Source: Hawksworthiomyces lignivorus (taxonomy: Eukaryota > Ascomycota > Sordariomycetes > Ophiostomatales > Ophiostomataceae). Taken from it: a stretch of 64,000 nt of DNA. The position numbers and the translations under genes are program-made. The notes below the pieces were generated by a model. The model was not told the DNA's origin and searched no databases. It saw only the letters and a program-made list of their open reading frames with translations. Below, piece by piece: positions 52,845-63,954 of the stretch. Within the stretch, counting starts at the first letter, position 1. Every line of letters starts with the position of its first letter. The stretch covers positions 93,859 to 157,858 of the forward strand of contig NTMA01000095.1 in the NCBI GenBank assembly GCA_002917075.1, written 5' to 3'.

Positions 52845-54882
52845 TCACTCGGGCTCTTCCCAGCAGTACGGAAGCAGCTTCTCCGGAATAGGCACATGCT
52901 TCGCCCGCAAATAGTCAGCATACCCTTTCCCTCGGGAGTCCAGAATGGTGGAGCTGCTGACTCCTCGACCCAGGATGCCATACACCACAAAATGGACGGC
53001 AAATATACCGGGAAACTCTACTCGTTCCAGGCGATACGAGTCCCGCCAATCTAGGTCAATGAACTCCTTCATCTTCTGCAGTGTCATGAAAGACCGGAAC
53101 CAATCCCAGACCGCTTTGTTGTGAACAAAGAGGCCGCAGTTGAGATTGGGTCCCTTGTCGCCTGACCTTCCCAAGACAATGTTGCCCAACGGCATGGTGA
53201 CCGTGGATCCGAAATCCTCAAGCGGGATGGGCGAGAGAGGGTCATAGCTGAGTCGTTTCTCAATACTTTCGAACCGTGGCAGGGGAGCACATGTGTGCGA
53301 CTCGACTACTTTACCGTTGACATCCAGCAGATGGACAGCTTCATAAACTTTGGACTGCTCGATGGTGGATGGATAATACACAACAAAGGACCTTGGCTCA
53401 CCATCCTTGCCGTCTTGCGGTTTGTTGCGACCTGTTTGACTGCCTGTCAGCTTCCTGTCATGGATGGACTTGACTTGACCCAGTCATGCGTACCGGAAAA
53501 GTGCTGTAAAGAATCGTCTTGGATCATCTTGCGTAGTGCAAGTAGAGGTTTCGGCGAGCTGGCTTGCGCATAGGTTCTACAGTACGTGGTGCTTTCTAGG
53601 AGAAAGCGAGGGTTGGACTGCGGTTTGCCGACACTAATAAAGACAACCACGCATGAGCCAAAGAAATTTCTGTCAGAGACCGCAGGCAGATGGGATAGTG
53701 GACTTACACTTGGAATTCCAAAATATCAAACGAGTCTGTTAAGCCTGCTTCAGCGATGCGGTAACGCATCTGCTTCTCGTAAAGCTTGTACTTCGTGGCG
53801 GTCGCGTAGCCACAGGCATTGATCAGGAACTGGGCCTCGTAGCCTCCCCTGTAGAACAAAGCGAGCTTAGTCGTCGGAGGCGGCGGGAGGCCGAGGACAC
53901 CGCTCAGTTTAACTCTGTCGGGTCCAACCTGCTCGACATGGACATTGTCCAGCACCGCTTTGACATCGTTGTTGAGATATACGGAGCCCTGTATCTCATA
54001 GAGCAGCTGGCAGCGTACCGTATCTTCAGTGACCATGCCCTTGGTGCCTGAGTGCTTGGTGATGACGCAGGTACCGTCTGCAGACACCTCAGCAATGGGG
54101 TATCCGACGTCCACAAAGGTGTCCAAGTCAAATTGGTGAAAGCCGGAGAAGTTGCCGCCGGTGATATACGCGGAACATTCGATCAGATGTCCCGCCATCA
54201 GCGCTCCGGCGAGTTCATCATAGTTATCGGCAGACCATCCGTGCCACCACCAGGCCACTCCTACGACGGGAGCTGCGTCAGCCACGCGACCACATATGAT
54301 AATGTCAGCGCCGCTTTCCAGACCCTTCACGATAGCGCGCGCTCCGAGGTACGTATTGGCTGCCAGCAGTGGCTGGGAACCATCGTTTCGCCACTTGTCG
54401 ACTGTCTCATGGACGTCTGCATGGAAATAAGGAGGAAGCGCTCCATGCTTGGCCACCTCGGCCTCTGCATATTCCAGCATATTATCACCGGACACAAACG
54501 CCACCTTGAGGGGATACTGGTGTCGTGAGATGAGCTCTTGGCACCGTATTGCCATAGCTTTGGGATTCAGAGCGCCGCCGTTGATGACGACCTTGAGCCG
54601 TTTTTCCGCGATGACGTCCATGCTCAGTTCCAGCGCCTCCCACGCGTTTTTCTTGTACCCAGTTCCCGTGCCGTTCATCATGGGCTCGGCTTCGTGGGCT
54701 AGGTTATTTTCGGCAAGCCAGTCGCCAGTCAAGAAGTCTACTTCCCCCAGCGTTGCTTGTTTCCTCATCTGCCAACCGGGGTCCAGCTGTGCACCGGAGC
54801 AACTTGCAATGCGCACTGGTCGGGAGGCCCGTGAGCCTGAACGGTCGTTATTGAGTTCTTCCGCGTGGGGCGCCATGTTCAT
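52845..54882 (-). CDS. AtuA-like (DUF1446) protein, acyclic-terpene-utilisation family
   Basis: Two-domain protein of the DUF1446/AtuA family. In Pseudomonas AtuA belongs to the citronellol/geraniol degradation cluster, but its reaction is not established. Three exons, 54882-53708, 53633-53494 and 53443-52845, give 637 residues with matching phases. The N-terminal domain begins RIASCSGAQLDPGWQMRK and continues with DFLTGDWLAENNLA, KVVINGGALNPKAMA and GADIIICGRVADAAPVVG, all typical. The C-terminal ferredoxin-fold-like domain has the hallmark LGRSGDKGPNLNCGLFV. No signal peptide. It is transcribed divergently from the cyclase-family gene across a 502-bp spacer, and convergently to the Zn2Cys6 gene. 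The group suggests a catabolic unit. Confidence 0.92.
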
Positions 54883-55384
54883 AAGTTCTTCGATCCTATG
54901 CCGTCAAGACGAGGTACAATTCAATCCGAAACGTCGGTATAGATGGTGTTGATTGGACGTTTTACACGAGAGAGTTCCTAGTGAGGCGAGAAACTGGCTG
55001 CGCATATTGTTGTGCAGACGTATAATATAATAATGTAAAAGTCCAGTAGTGGGCAGAATCCATTTCAATCCTTGCTAGCCTTCCTTCAATGTGATTGCGG
55101 ACCAACCGCTTCCCGATGCGCGGCGTCGGAAGATGTGCGGATGTAGTGCGGTACGCTGTTGTATTGGCGGAACGGAAATAGGAAGCTTCAGGTACTTTAG
55201 GGTATGGCTGTGGCGAATGGCACATTCATAGGCGATGGCGGGCGGAATGAGTGCAGAATGCATGCGCAGGCGCTAACCTCCACATCCTTGATAAAAGGTC
55301 GTTTGCCAGGTCATAGGAAAAAGGTATAATCCAACCGTCAACGCTTCTACTGCAATCGCTGTACTGTGCGATATCTAATCTACT
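54883..55384. promoter_or_regulatory. Bidirectional promoter of the AtuA-like and cyclase genes
   Basis: 502 bp between two divergent start codons. It includes one CGG-N5-CCG inverted triplet (listed separately), the layout that dimeric Zn2Cys6 regulators bind. Confidence 0.55.
55098..55108. promoter_or_regulatory. Candidate Zn2Cys6 binding site CGG-N5-CCG
   Basis: CGGACCAACCG is an inverted CGG pair with 5-bp spacing, in the middle of the divergent promoter. By chance such a site is not rare, so support is only positional. Confidence 0.35.
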
Positions 55385-56440
55385 ATGGCTTCTCATTCTC
55401 CTGTGCCCTTCGCAGCTCTCCCGCTGTCAAAGTCTCACCCAGACAATAAACTCAATGCCTGGGGAGCCTATGGTCAGGACGACGAGAGAGGCTTCCTCAA
55501 CCGTCAAACTGATGCCATAGTTGCTGCCGCTGCGGCTTCAGAAATTCGAAGTGGCTCACGTGTTACTCTAGATGCGCCTTTAGATCTTCAAGGTGTGTAC
55601 TTCTTTCGTTGGATAAGCAGAGGAACATAATACCAATCCGCATCAATAGGAGAGCAGCCTTCGTTCCGGCGCAAGGGCTTTTCCAGGGAAATGTGGCTCA
55701 AGTCGCCCAAGACGGCTTTCGATGACATTTGGAACTTCAATACACAATCATCTACGCAATGGGATGGCCTTCGCCACTATGGTTACCAGAAGTCCCAGTG
55801 CTTCTACAACGGAATCTCCGCGCAGGATATTCTTGGGGAATCGGAGAAGGGCAAGTCGAATCCACATGTTCTGGGTATCCAGAATATGACCCAACGTGGC
55901 GTCGTGGGTCGAGGAATTTTGGTAGATTTTGCACGATGGCGGGCCATTGGCCCTGGCAAAGACATTGCCAAAGAGTACGAGATCCTCGAGTCCAGTCCCA
56001 TTAGCCTCGCCTGGATCCAGTCTGTCCTGGACTGGCAGGGAACCGAGGTCAAATTTGGTGACATCCTCATCATCCGCTCGGGGTTCATGAAGCGATACAA
56101 ATCCATGACAACGGCCGAGCTGTATAAGTTGATAACCAACCGTGTACCCCCTCTCGGTGGTGTAGAGCAGTCGGAAGAAATGCTCAAGTGGATCTGGGAC
56201 CACTTCTCTGCTGTCGCGGCAGACCATCCGACCTTTGAGCGATGGCCGACCCCGTATGAATGGAGCATGCACGAGGTGCTATTGGGAGGTTGGGGGTGTC
56301 CACTGGGAGAGTGGTTTGACCTGGAAGAGCTGAGCGTACTGTGCGAGCGCGAGGCTCGCTGGAGCTTTTTCTTTGTGAGCAACCCGGTGAATGTACCGGG
56401 CGGAGTCGCTAGCCCGCCTTGCTCATTGGCCATCTTCTAG
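55385..56440 (+). CDS. Cyclase-family hydrolase (kynurenine-formamidase-like)
   Basis: Metal-dependent hydrolase of the cyclase family (PF04199-type), in which fungal members act on amides, lactones or formamides. Two exons, 55385-55592 and 55650-56440, give 332 residues; the intron (GTGTGT..ATAG) is phase 1. The N-terminus NKLNAWGAYGQDDERGFLNR is typical of fungal members. SSTQWDGLRHYGYQ holds the family's WDGxxH metal-site region. GVVGRGILVDFARW and KFGDILIIRSGFMKRY are further conserved segments. HPTFERWP and GWGCPLGEWFDLEEL lie at the C-terminal end. The usual second histidine of the metal site, often seen as HxxxLG, may be the MHEVLLGGWG region. Divergent with the AtuA-like gene, so joint regulation is probable. 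Confidence 0.88.
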
Positions 56441-57580
56441 AAGGCAGCAAGTGCACCAGGACGAGATGGAGAGGCAAGACTCTGTATCAACCTGTGCCTA
56501 GCTGTCCAACTAGCTGGAAGTGTCTCAAATCTATTCTGACTGCTTAATTTTAAATTTGGAAGCAATTGATTGAAAAGCGCAATTGAATCACTAATTTTGT
56601 AATGGATACTAGCTGAGAGCTGATAATACATCCATGCTAGTCAAGGTATTTCAAAGCATTCTTCCCAGTTGCAGAAACCTTCGTTAGATTCTACCAAATG
56701 GAAGTCCCAGGCAAAAAAAATGGACGGTTGACGGTATCATCGTCAATATTGTTTGTAATAGATAGTACTACGATTTTATCTGGAGCGCTTTCTCACTGCG
56801 AAGTGGTATTCTATTCGAGGATCAGGGTGACCGACCAGCCAGTTGCCTCTTTGGACTGTGAATTGTCCGATTGTGTCACGGTGCAGAGGCGGCAAAAGAC
56901 TCCTTCCATCCGCGGATAACGATTGGGACGGTGCTGACCGTACTAGAATTTGAGTTATTAAAATGGCTCTTTTCTGGTGACCTGTGAAATCGTCTCCGTC
57001 GAGCTACTTCTGGATGTGGTCCTTCGGGGCAGGGGGCCATGGCCCTCCAGTACGATAAGACCAATTTCGCCAAAATCGAAATTACTGCATCTTAGTCTCC
57101 GAGGGCAAAATTAGCATGACAATAGAACGCGGCAAAGGTACCCTGCTGAAATGGCGGCGACAGCCATTCTCGGCAGTAGTATACATCATCTAGAAACAAA
57201 AATGGCTCTATGAGTCTATAATACTAGACGAGACACACCGTTTATCCCTGCGGTTTATAACTTGATATTTAACCAACTATTTTAACTTTTTTTAGTGCCC
57301 CGTTCTTGGAAACGCTCCACATATTCCCCCGCCTCTTGTCCAGAGAGATCTTCCCTGCTCTCCACATCCTCTCCGCATTGTCTCCGGCTCTTCACCCGCA
57401 TCTGCTCCGCATCTTCTCCGCAGTTCAGCCACACTCGTACTGCCATACGCCGGTTGTCATGCTTCTATTGTTATAAAGACAATGCTTCATAGATATCTAA
57501 TCACACAGCTGCTTGACTATCTTCTACATTCTCACTCACTTCCACCCCGTTAGACAATCTTTTTTGGAACGACGTCCAAA
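56441..57580. other. Intergenic region with pyrimidine-rich repeats
   Basis: 1.1 kb between the cyclase gene and the sugar transporter. The last 250 bp carry imperfect CATCTNCTCCG repeats (listed separately). No gene seen. Confidence 0.5.
57343..57426 (+). repeat. Imperfect CATC-TNCTCCG pyrimidine repeats
   Basis: Several near-copies of CCACATCCTCTCCGCAT and CATCTGCTCCGCATC/CATCTTCTCCGCAG in a row, 150-240 bp before the transporter ATG, probably within its promoter or 5' leader. Confidence 0.55.
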
Positions 57581-59562
57581 ATGCAACTCTACTTTGGCCT
57601 TACAGGCCGTAAGCTCAACGCAGCAATCTGGGCGGTAACATGCGTGATCGGTACACTTTTCGGATATAACCAATCAGTGGTAGGCGGCGTCCTCACGACT
57701 CGTTCTTTTCAACAGCAGTTTACACAGATCAACACTGCCGACGTGACGGGAGCCCAGCAGCATCACAAGGCTACAATCCAAGGTAAGAGTTTGTCTCGGC
57801 AACGTTTCTCGTCTAGGCTCTAATGGGGTTCTTAGGAACTGTCGTCGCTCTCTACACATTGTGTGGGTTTTTTGGCGCTATGGGGGGGCACATTTTTTGG
57901 CGACATATGGGGCCGGAGAAAGACAATCTTTGTCTTCACAGTGCTCCAACTAGTCGGTATAATCTTGCTGGGCACGTCGTTTGAGCTCGCCCAGTTTATC
58001 GTCTCTCGCATCGTCTTAGGCCTAGGCACCGGTGAGTCTTCCGGTAACACGGATGCATTCATGGAAGAAGACGGGGACTGTCCATACTGACGGCTTGCAC
58101 TCGCAGGTGGTGTCGTGGCAACAACGAGTATATGGCACTCTGAACTGTCGAAGTCGGCGAGTCGTGGATTGCACGTAACTGGGTTCGGACTCTCCTGCGG
58201 GTTCGGCATTTGCGTCGCCCTGTGGATTGATTTCGGATGCCACTTTGTGAACACTACCTTTGCTTGGAGGTTTCCATTCTTGTTGCAAGCAGTCTTAGCA
58301 GTCACTATCTTGGCGTTTATCTTCACAGTCCCTGAGTCGCCTAGGTGGTGAGTGTACTCTTCTGAAAATATTTCAGTAGAAGAAGAGGCAGCTAATCAAT
58401 CTTCCAATCCAGGCTTGTAAAGACAGATCGACTCGAAGAAGCACGAGATATTTTTTGTGCAATCTATGAAGAGCCCAGCGACTCAGAGACGGTGAATATG
58501 CAGATTAGGGATATTCAGCTCTCGCTGCAGCTCTCGCAGAAGGCATCGCTCGGGGCCATATTCTCTATGGGGCCTCAACGCACATTTCATCGGCTCGTTC
58601 TAGCAGCAGGAGTACAGATATATCTTCAAATGACTGGACCTTCAATAATCACCACCTATGGGAGCACAATCTTTGAACAATGTAAGTTGTTGTCAACTCA
58701 ACTCATCTTTTTCAGCGTCACGTGTCGTTAACACAAGGCTCAACAGACCTTGGATACGATGCCACAATAGCCGAAGCCCTCTCTGCGTCATCACAAATCG
58801 TCATTATTTTCGGTGCATTATTAACCTCCTTTACTGTCGATCGATTTGGCCGGCGAACCCTCCTAATCACCAGTGCTATATGCATGGCAATTTGTCAAGC
58901 CTGCTTAGCTGGTCTGGTCACCATCCCAAGTAACACAGCCGCCTTGAAGGCTGCTGTCTTCTTCATTTTCCTGTTTAATTTTGCATACTCCATCGGCTAT
59001 CTTGGTATTCCCTTCCTCTATGCAAGTGAAATAGCCCCAATTCACCTCCGTGCAGCAGTCTACGGCATTGCGACCGGAACTTCATGGTTGTTCAACTACC
59101 TAGTCGTGGAGGTTACGCCTATAGCGGTCCAGCGTATTGGCTATAAGTATGGACTCTCCACATGCAAAGTTTCGTCTGCTTCTTAGATAGTACTGACAGT
59201 GCTGCAGATATTTCACCGTCTTCGTGTGCATCAACATTTCTTGCGCTGCTGTGGTATACTTTTTCTACCCCGAGACTGCTGGCCGCTCAATAGAAGAAAT
59301 CGACGAGATATTCGCATCTTCGAAGAGTATTTTTGATACTGTGAAGGTAAGCAGGTGCACGTGTTGCCCATCTTCTCAATACATAACGTCTGGATTGCCT
59401 CTACTATGTGACACACAGACTGACTGGTTTTCGGGGCAGGTTGCCAAGGAATTACCGCATAAGCACTTGTCTGAGTTTTTGGCTGAGAAAGGCAAAGTTG
59501 ACCTGAATGCACTTGAAAATGCAAAGGCTCCTTCAGTGCGGGCCATTCACCAAGAGGAGTAA
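57581..59562 (+). CDS. MFS sugar transporter with a one-base frameshift in a G-run
   Basis: Hexose-type major facilitator (sugar-porter family). Exons: 57581-57782, 57836-58031, 58107-58347, 58413-58681, 58747-59146, 59208-59346 and 59419-59562. The acceptor of the last is uncertain; 59440 is also possible. The product would be about 529 residues. IGTLFGYNQSVVGGVLT, DIWGRRKTIFV, SRIVLGLGTG, WRFPFLLQ, VPESPRW, VDRFGRRTLLI and FFYPETAGRSIEEID are family signatures. Exon 2 runs ALYTLCGFFGA and then needs GGTFFGDIWGRR in the next frame: the G-run at 57882-57888 has seven G where six would keep frame. Every other junction fits exactly only if one G is removed. So either the gene is freshly broken or the base is a sequencing error. 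It stands next to the AtuA/cyclase pair and may import its substrate. Confidence 0.8.
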
Positions 59563-60454
59563 CACAAAAAGAGCACTGTTCTGTATCTTGATTACTTGAA
59601 AATATATATGCTTCAATACTGTGCTAAGAACAAATGTATTACTTAAATAAACATGCAATCAGAGATTGGTCTCGTGATGAAAAATGCAGACGGCTATGAA
59701 ATTTTATCATCCTAATTGCTTTTCAGCTTACGACAATAAGAGAGGGCTAGAATCCAATTATATAAAAAGAAAGAGATGGAAATATAGCGCTTCATAGTTT
59801 TTATTCTAGCAGAATATTGACATATGTACAGTTCCCTTTGCAGTGAATCATAGCTGAATGGGAGTCAGATTGGCTAGGGAGTTGCTAGCAACTCCTAAAT
59901 AGAGAAAGAGTCTCTTGGATTGACTTCTGTTAGTGGCCTCTGGCCACCAGGCTATTAAATAAGGAATAATAGACTCGTTACACTTGACAATAGATCATGT
60001 AGTAGGAAACAGGTACTCAAAGACATCAAGAAGTCACTATATCTGTCCTAATCATCTGAATTCAATATGCTACCATTACTTTCGAGTACAACCTTCATAG
60101 ATAAACGATATGCTACGCTTATATTCTATCGAACATAACACCCCTTACTCTAGGACCAATCACTGTCGTAAGGCCCTATTCGTTAAGATTGGTTGAATCT
60201 GAAGTGAGCAATGGCGCAAAAAGGTGTATAGCACGAAATTGTACTAAATTGGATCAAAGAAAAAGAATTATCTTTTTCCTTTATTTTGGAGTAGTTATAT
60301 TCAGGCAAATCTAGGCCACTTCTCAACATGAACAAATCTACGATTACCAATAACGTTAAGTGTCGACAAAGCAAGCGAGCAGCAAACTACCAAAAGCCGA
60401 ACGTGTTTAAAACAACAGCCGCAATCTGATGTCTAAGTTAGTAATCTGACCAGA
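59563..60454. other. Intergenic region between convergent genes
   Basis: 0.9 kb AT-rich 3' flanks. Nothing recognised. Confidence 0.5.
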
Positions 60455-61584
60455 TTATAGCACACCGGGATAAATAGGTTTCGGATGATAGTAAAGCCAT
60501 ACGATCACACTAATAACATTTGTGGGAGCATAGTTGTATGCAGCAACATTTGCCGCCGTAGGCGCCGTAGTTCTCGCTGCAGCTGTAGGCACCGTATTTG
60601 TCTCTATGGGCGTCGTATATGTCTCCATGGGCACCACATCTGTATCTGTCTCTGTAGGCAGAGTTGAAGCGCCTATCGCTGTAGTCGTAGGATTACCAGC
60701 GGCTAAGGTTGGTACCTGTGCAGAGAGTGACCAAGGGTCATCAGCTACAGTCTTTGATCTCTTCAGGTAATATAAACAGAATTCGATATATCTTACCGCA
60801 TAGCCTAGATTTGTGACCTGTGGGAGCTTTACGTTGCACCACGATTCATAGCTCTTGCTCAGCAACGTAACCGGCGCGTCCGTCATCCACGATGCGAGAA
60901 ACTCATAGCACACTGAGATCTGGTTGTCCCTGCTAGTCGCTGCCTCGCAGAAGCACGATGTTTGAATCTCGGGCGGGTAAGTCAGGGCATATCCGTATGC
61001 CCTCGAGTTGCAGCTATACCAATCATCGGATATTTCCTCACAGGGGACCGACGACGTTGTAAACAAAGAATTAGTTCTCATGGGCGCCAACGCCGTCACG
61101 AAGTCGTCTGCCTCTGCCCTGGCGGACGAGCAATCAAGCTGATTCCCGTCCCACAAATCGTTCTGGTGGCAACAATCGTTCAACGCAGTACTCAAGTCCG
61201 AGCAGCCCCCCTTAGGACAAAATAGTACTTCGATACAGTACACTCCTGGCTCTGGTTGAGTAATAAAAGATATGTTAGCCAAGGGTGTTGCAGAAATATT
61301 CACTTTTTACCTCAGCTGCTCTTTTTTTTCAAACGTAAACACACATATGCGCTCCAACATACACTCATGAACAAAAGGGAAGAGAAAAGAAAAGAGTACG
61401 AAAATAAAAAGTGAGGTTTACCCTCCTCCATTCCTCCACCAGCCGCGCATTTTATGAACGATACCTCACAAAAGAGTTCCTGGAATAAAACTTCGATTTC
61501 AATATTCGTGCTGTTAAAACCAAAGTCAATAGCAAAGACAACAACGGCCATCACTAAAATCCGAAATACAAGTTGCCCGGACAT
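60455..61584 (-). CDS. Cysteine-rich, threonine-rich secreted protein (unknown family)
   Basis: I do not recognise the family. The main frame runs from about 61303 to 60455 with at least a dozen cysteines, for example VYCIEVLFCPKGGCSDL, NDCCHQNDLWDGNQLDCSS and CNSRAYGYAL. A Thr/Pro-rich stretch (PTETDTDVVPMETYTTPIET) and a hydrophobic C-terminus follow, as in fungal cell-surface proteins with a GPI or membrane anchor. Bases 60796-60716 look like an 81-nt in-frame intron (GTAAGA..CACAG). No ATG exists at 61303, so a first exon is needed. The ATG at 61584 begins MSGQLVFRILVMAVVVFAIDFG, a good signal peptide, and ends near a GTAAAC donor at about 61423. The acceptor is unclear, so the N-terminal join is tentative. 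Confidence 0.6.
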
Positions 61585-63756
61585 TTTGCTACCAGTAAAT
61601 AGGAGATAATTAACGCCCAGAAGAAGATAACAGAACAAAATGACGTATTAACATAGGCAATCGGGCAGTAGTCAAGTCAGGTTGTTTATCAACAAACGCA
61701 ATGGAAGAAGCAGAAAGTTGGGAAGATTGTGCGTAGAAGGCAGTTTTTCTTCTGCAGGATACCGTTGCGCTGTAATATATATTTGATACACACCCAGTTT
61801 GGATCTATTTTATCTGCATTGCCATTTAAAGTCTGCTTCAGTTTGGTGTGCATTACAAGTGGCTTCGGATATAAAGCCCATAACGTACCTATGTAGTTAG
61901 ACTTCACGTCCGAGATATTGCTAAGAAGTTGATTGGGGGTCAGACTTTTTAAGCCTCATATACTCTCCAAATGATCATATTTAAAAAAAAAAAAACAAAA
62001 AAAAAAAACAAAAAAACAAGAGAATAGTATAATCATATCACCATGCCCACAGACATAGAATGAAGGAATAGGACATGCGCCTCAGGTTAACATCAGCAGT
62101 AAAATGTTGCGCTCCTTTAGCTAATGGCTGAGACTCAAGATTTTAGTGCACACTTTTATCAAAAGCCTTGCTCAGCCGATCAGAAGACCTCAAGGCGAAC
62201 TCCCAAGCTTATTGTGTTGGTGGAATAGACGTACGACTTGTTTTCAGCTTTGCCCTATTTTGTACACGCAGTTTGTGGCGGCGCCACGTCGTTAAAACTT
62301 TTTATCGTCACGATTTGATTTGCTCGATTTTGGCGCTCCCTGCAAGCCACTTTGCAAACTAGGCCAATTTTCCTTCAACGAACCAAAGATTATACAAACC
62401 AAGAGGCTCTTGGTTGAAAGCCCATTTGCAGGACCCTGCTGACCTTGCTGATGCAGTGCCCCAACAATATCAAAGTTTACAGAATGCATGAGAATCTGTA
62501 CACTGTACCAACTATGCTGGCAGGTAAACACTTCCGATGCGGGCCAGTGGGGTCTAATAATTATGCGGGCGCTCAACTGTCAGTACATGATTGATAGAAG
62601 AATCTCATAGGATCCGGCATAGCAACAGAGCACAATGGACCTTATACCATCCTGGAGAGAGATTTTTTTTCAAAAAAAAAAAAAAATTATCAAAGACGTT
62701 CACGTACGCATTAATCAAAATGATACACGAAAATAGTCTGTTGCCATTATTGCCTGACATCTCTTAGAAGAAATGTAGGAAGTGGTCAAAATAGTGGTCT
62801 ATCGGCCAACACAACTAGCTCATGGTTTGAAAACCCCATGGACACCACCAATGCACTTTCCATTGCGGGCAATGATGCTAGTACGCTGAGTACAGTAAAC
62901 CCCGCAGGTACGGAGTACTTCTAAGAGGTAAAATTTTTGCTATAAGAGCCTCCAAAAATAAGGGAAATGTCTAGGCCTGGCCTTCAAAAAATCGGCGACT
63001 GAAATAGCGCTCACTCGCTTCAACTTTGTAACTTTTAGTGCCACTTAAACCCGCGATGTTTCTAATCTCCTGAGAGCCTAAATTATTACGTTTTTCAAGA
63101 ATCGCATATTGTTGGTTGAAACCCATGCCGGTAGCCCCATAATTACATAGATAAGCGTGTCATTACCTCTATTCCATACTTCTTGAGCGTTATCGTTGTA
63201 AACGAGAGTAGCTGACCCCAAAAAAAAAGTAATAATCTACCATGTTATGTACTGTAAGCAGGCACATTTATTACTCCACTGATATCGGTATCGTAGCTAA
63301 AGTTACCTGCAGTATATTCGCAACCCCCGTCTCGTAAATATACGATAGATGAGTTAGATGAGCACGAATTTGCTTTTTAGTCAGCCTAGAATATCACGTG
63401 TATGCAGGGCGAACGGTAAGTAAAAATGGGCCATGCACGTAGCAAATCCTGATAGCATCGTATAACCTTAAATCGATCTAAAAAAAAGGGGCATAGAATC
63501 GTGCTTACGTCGGATGGTCAGTTGCAAATTTGCTGTTATGCTTCATTCCTATATTGAAAAATCTCAAATCTCTCTTTCTACTGAGACCTTTTTTTCATAC
63601 ACCCTTTATAACTGAAGTCAATCGATTTTTTTTTGGAGCTGGGTCCCTGCTTTGCTCGGCCTTTCCTGCTCTCCAATTCATTACTTTTATTCAATTTTGT
63701 CCATTCCATCTATTGCTTAGGCACATCCTTGACAACATTAGACCAACCCAGCTACT
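61585..63756. other. Long intergenic region, AT-rich
   Basis: 2.2 kb without a supported gene. A-rich tracts at about 61981-62020 and 62670-62688; several simple runs. No RNA gene recognised. Confidence 0.5.
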
Positions 63757-63954
63757 ATGTCTCCTAAACCTCAACTAACGATCCATGAATGGATTGGCCT
63801 CTTCAAGGGTGTTTTGATGCTAGGTATGTTGTAACGAGAGTTATTAGGTTGATTGATACGGCTGCTCACTTCCTGATTTGGACTGCCTCTTACAGGAACC
63901 AGCGGGCTCCTGATAGATGAGCGCCCCCTTTTTACCAAATGAGCGCCCCCCCCT
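63757..63954 (+). CDS. Possible gene start, broken by the right-hand repeat
   Basis: ATG at 63757 after a pyrimidine-rich leader opens a 22-codon exon (MSPKPQLTIHEWIGLFKGVL) ending in a GTATGT donor at 63824. A TTACAG acceptor at 63895 joins in frame to GTSGLLIDERPLFTK and stops at 63943-63945 (TGA). The stop falls inside the C-rich repeat described next, so the original gene may have been interrupted there. The family is not recognisable from so few residues. Confidence 0.35.

Noticed and set aside
54052..54952. Plus-strand ORFs across the AtuA-like gene
   Set aside because: Antisense shadows of a conserved coding exon.
55748..56433. Minus-strand ORFs (174 and 209 codons) across the cyclase gene
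   Set aside because: Shadow frames of the well-conserved cyclase coding sequence.
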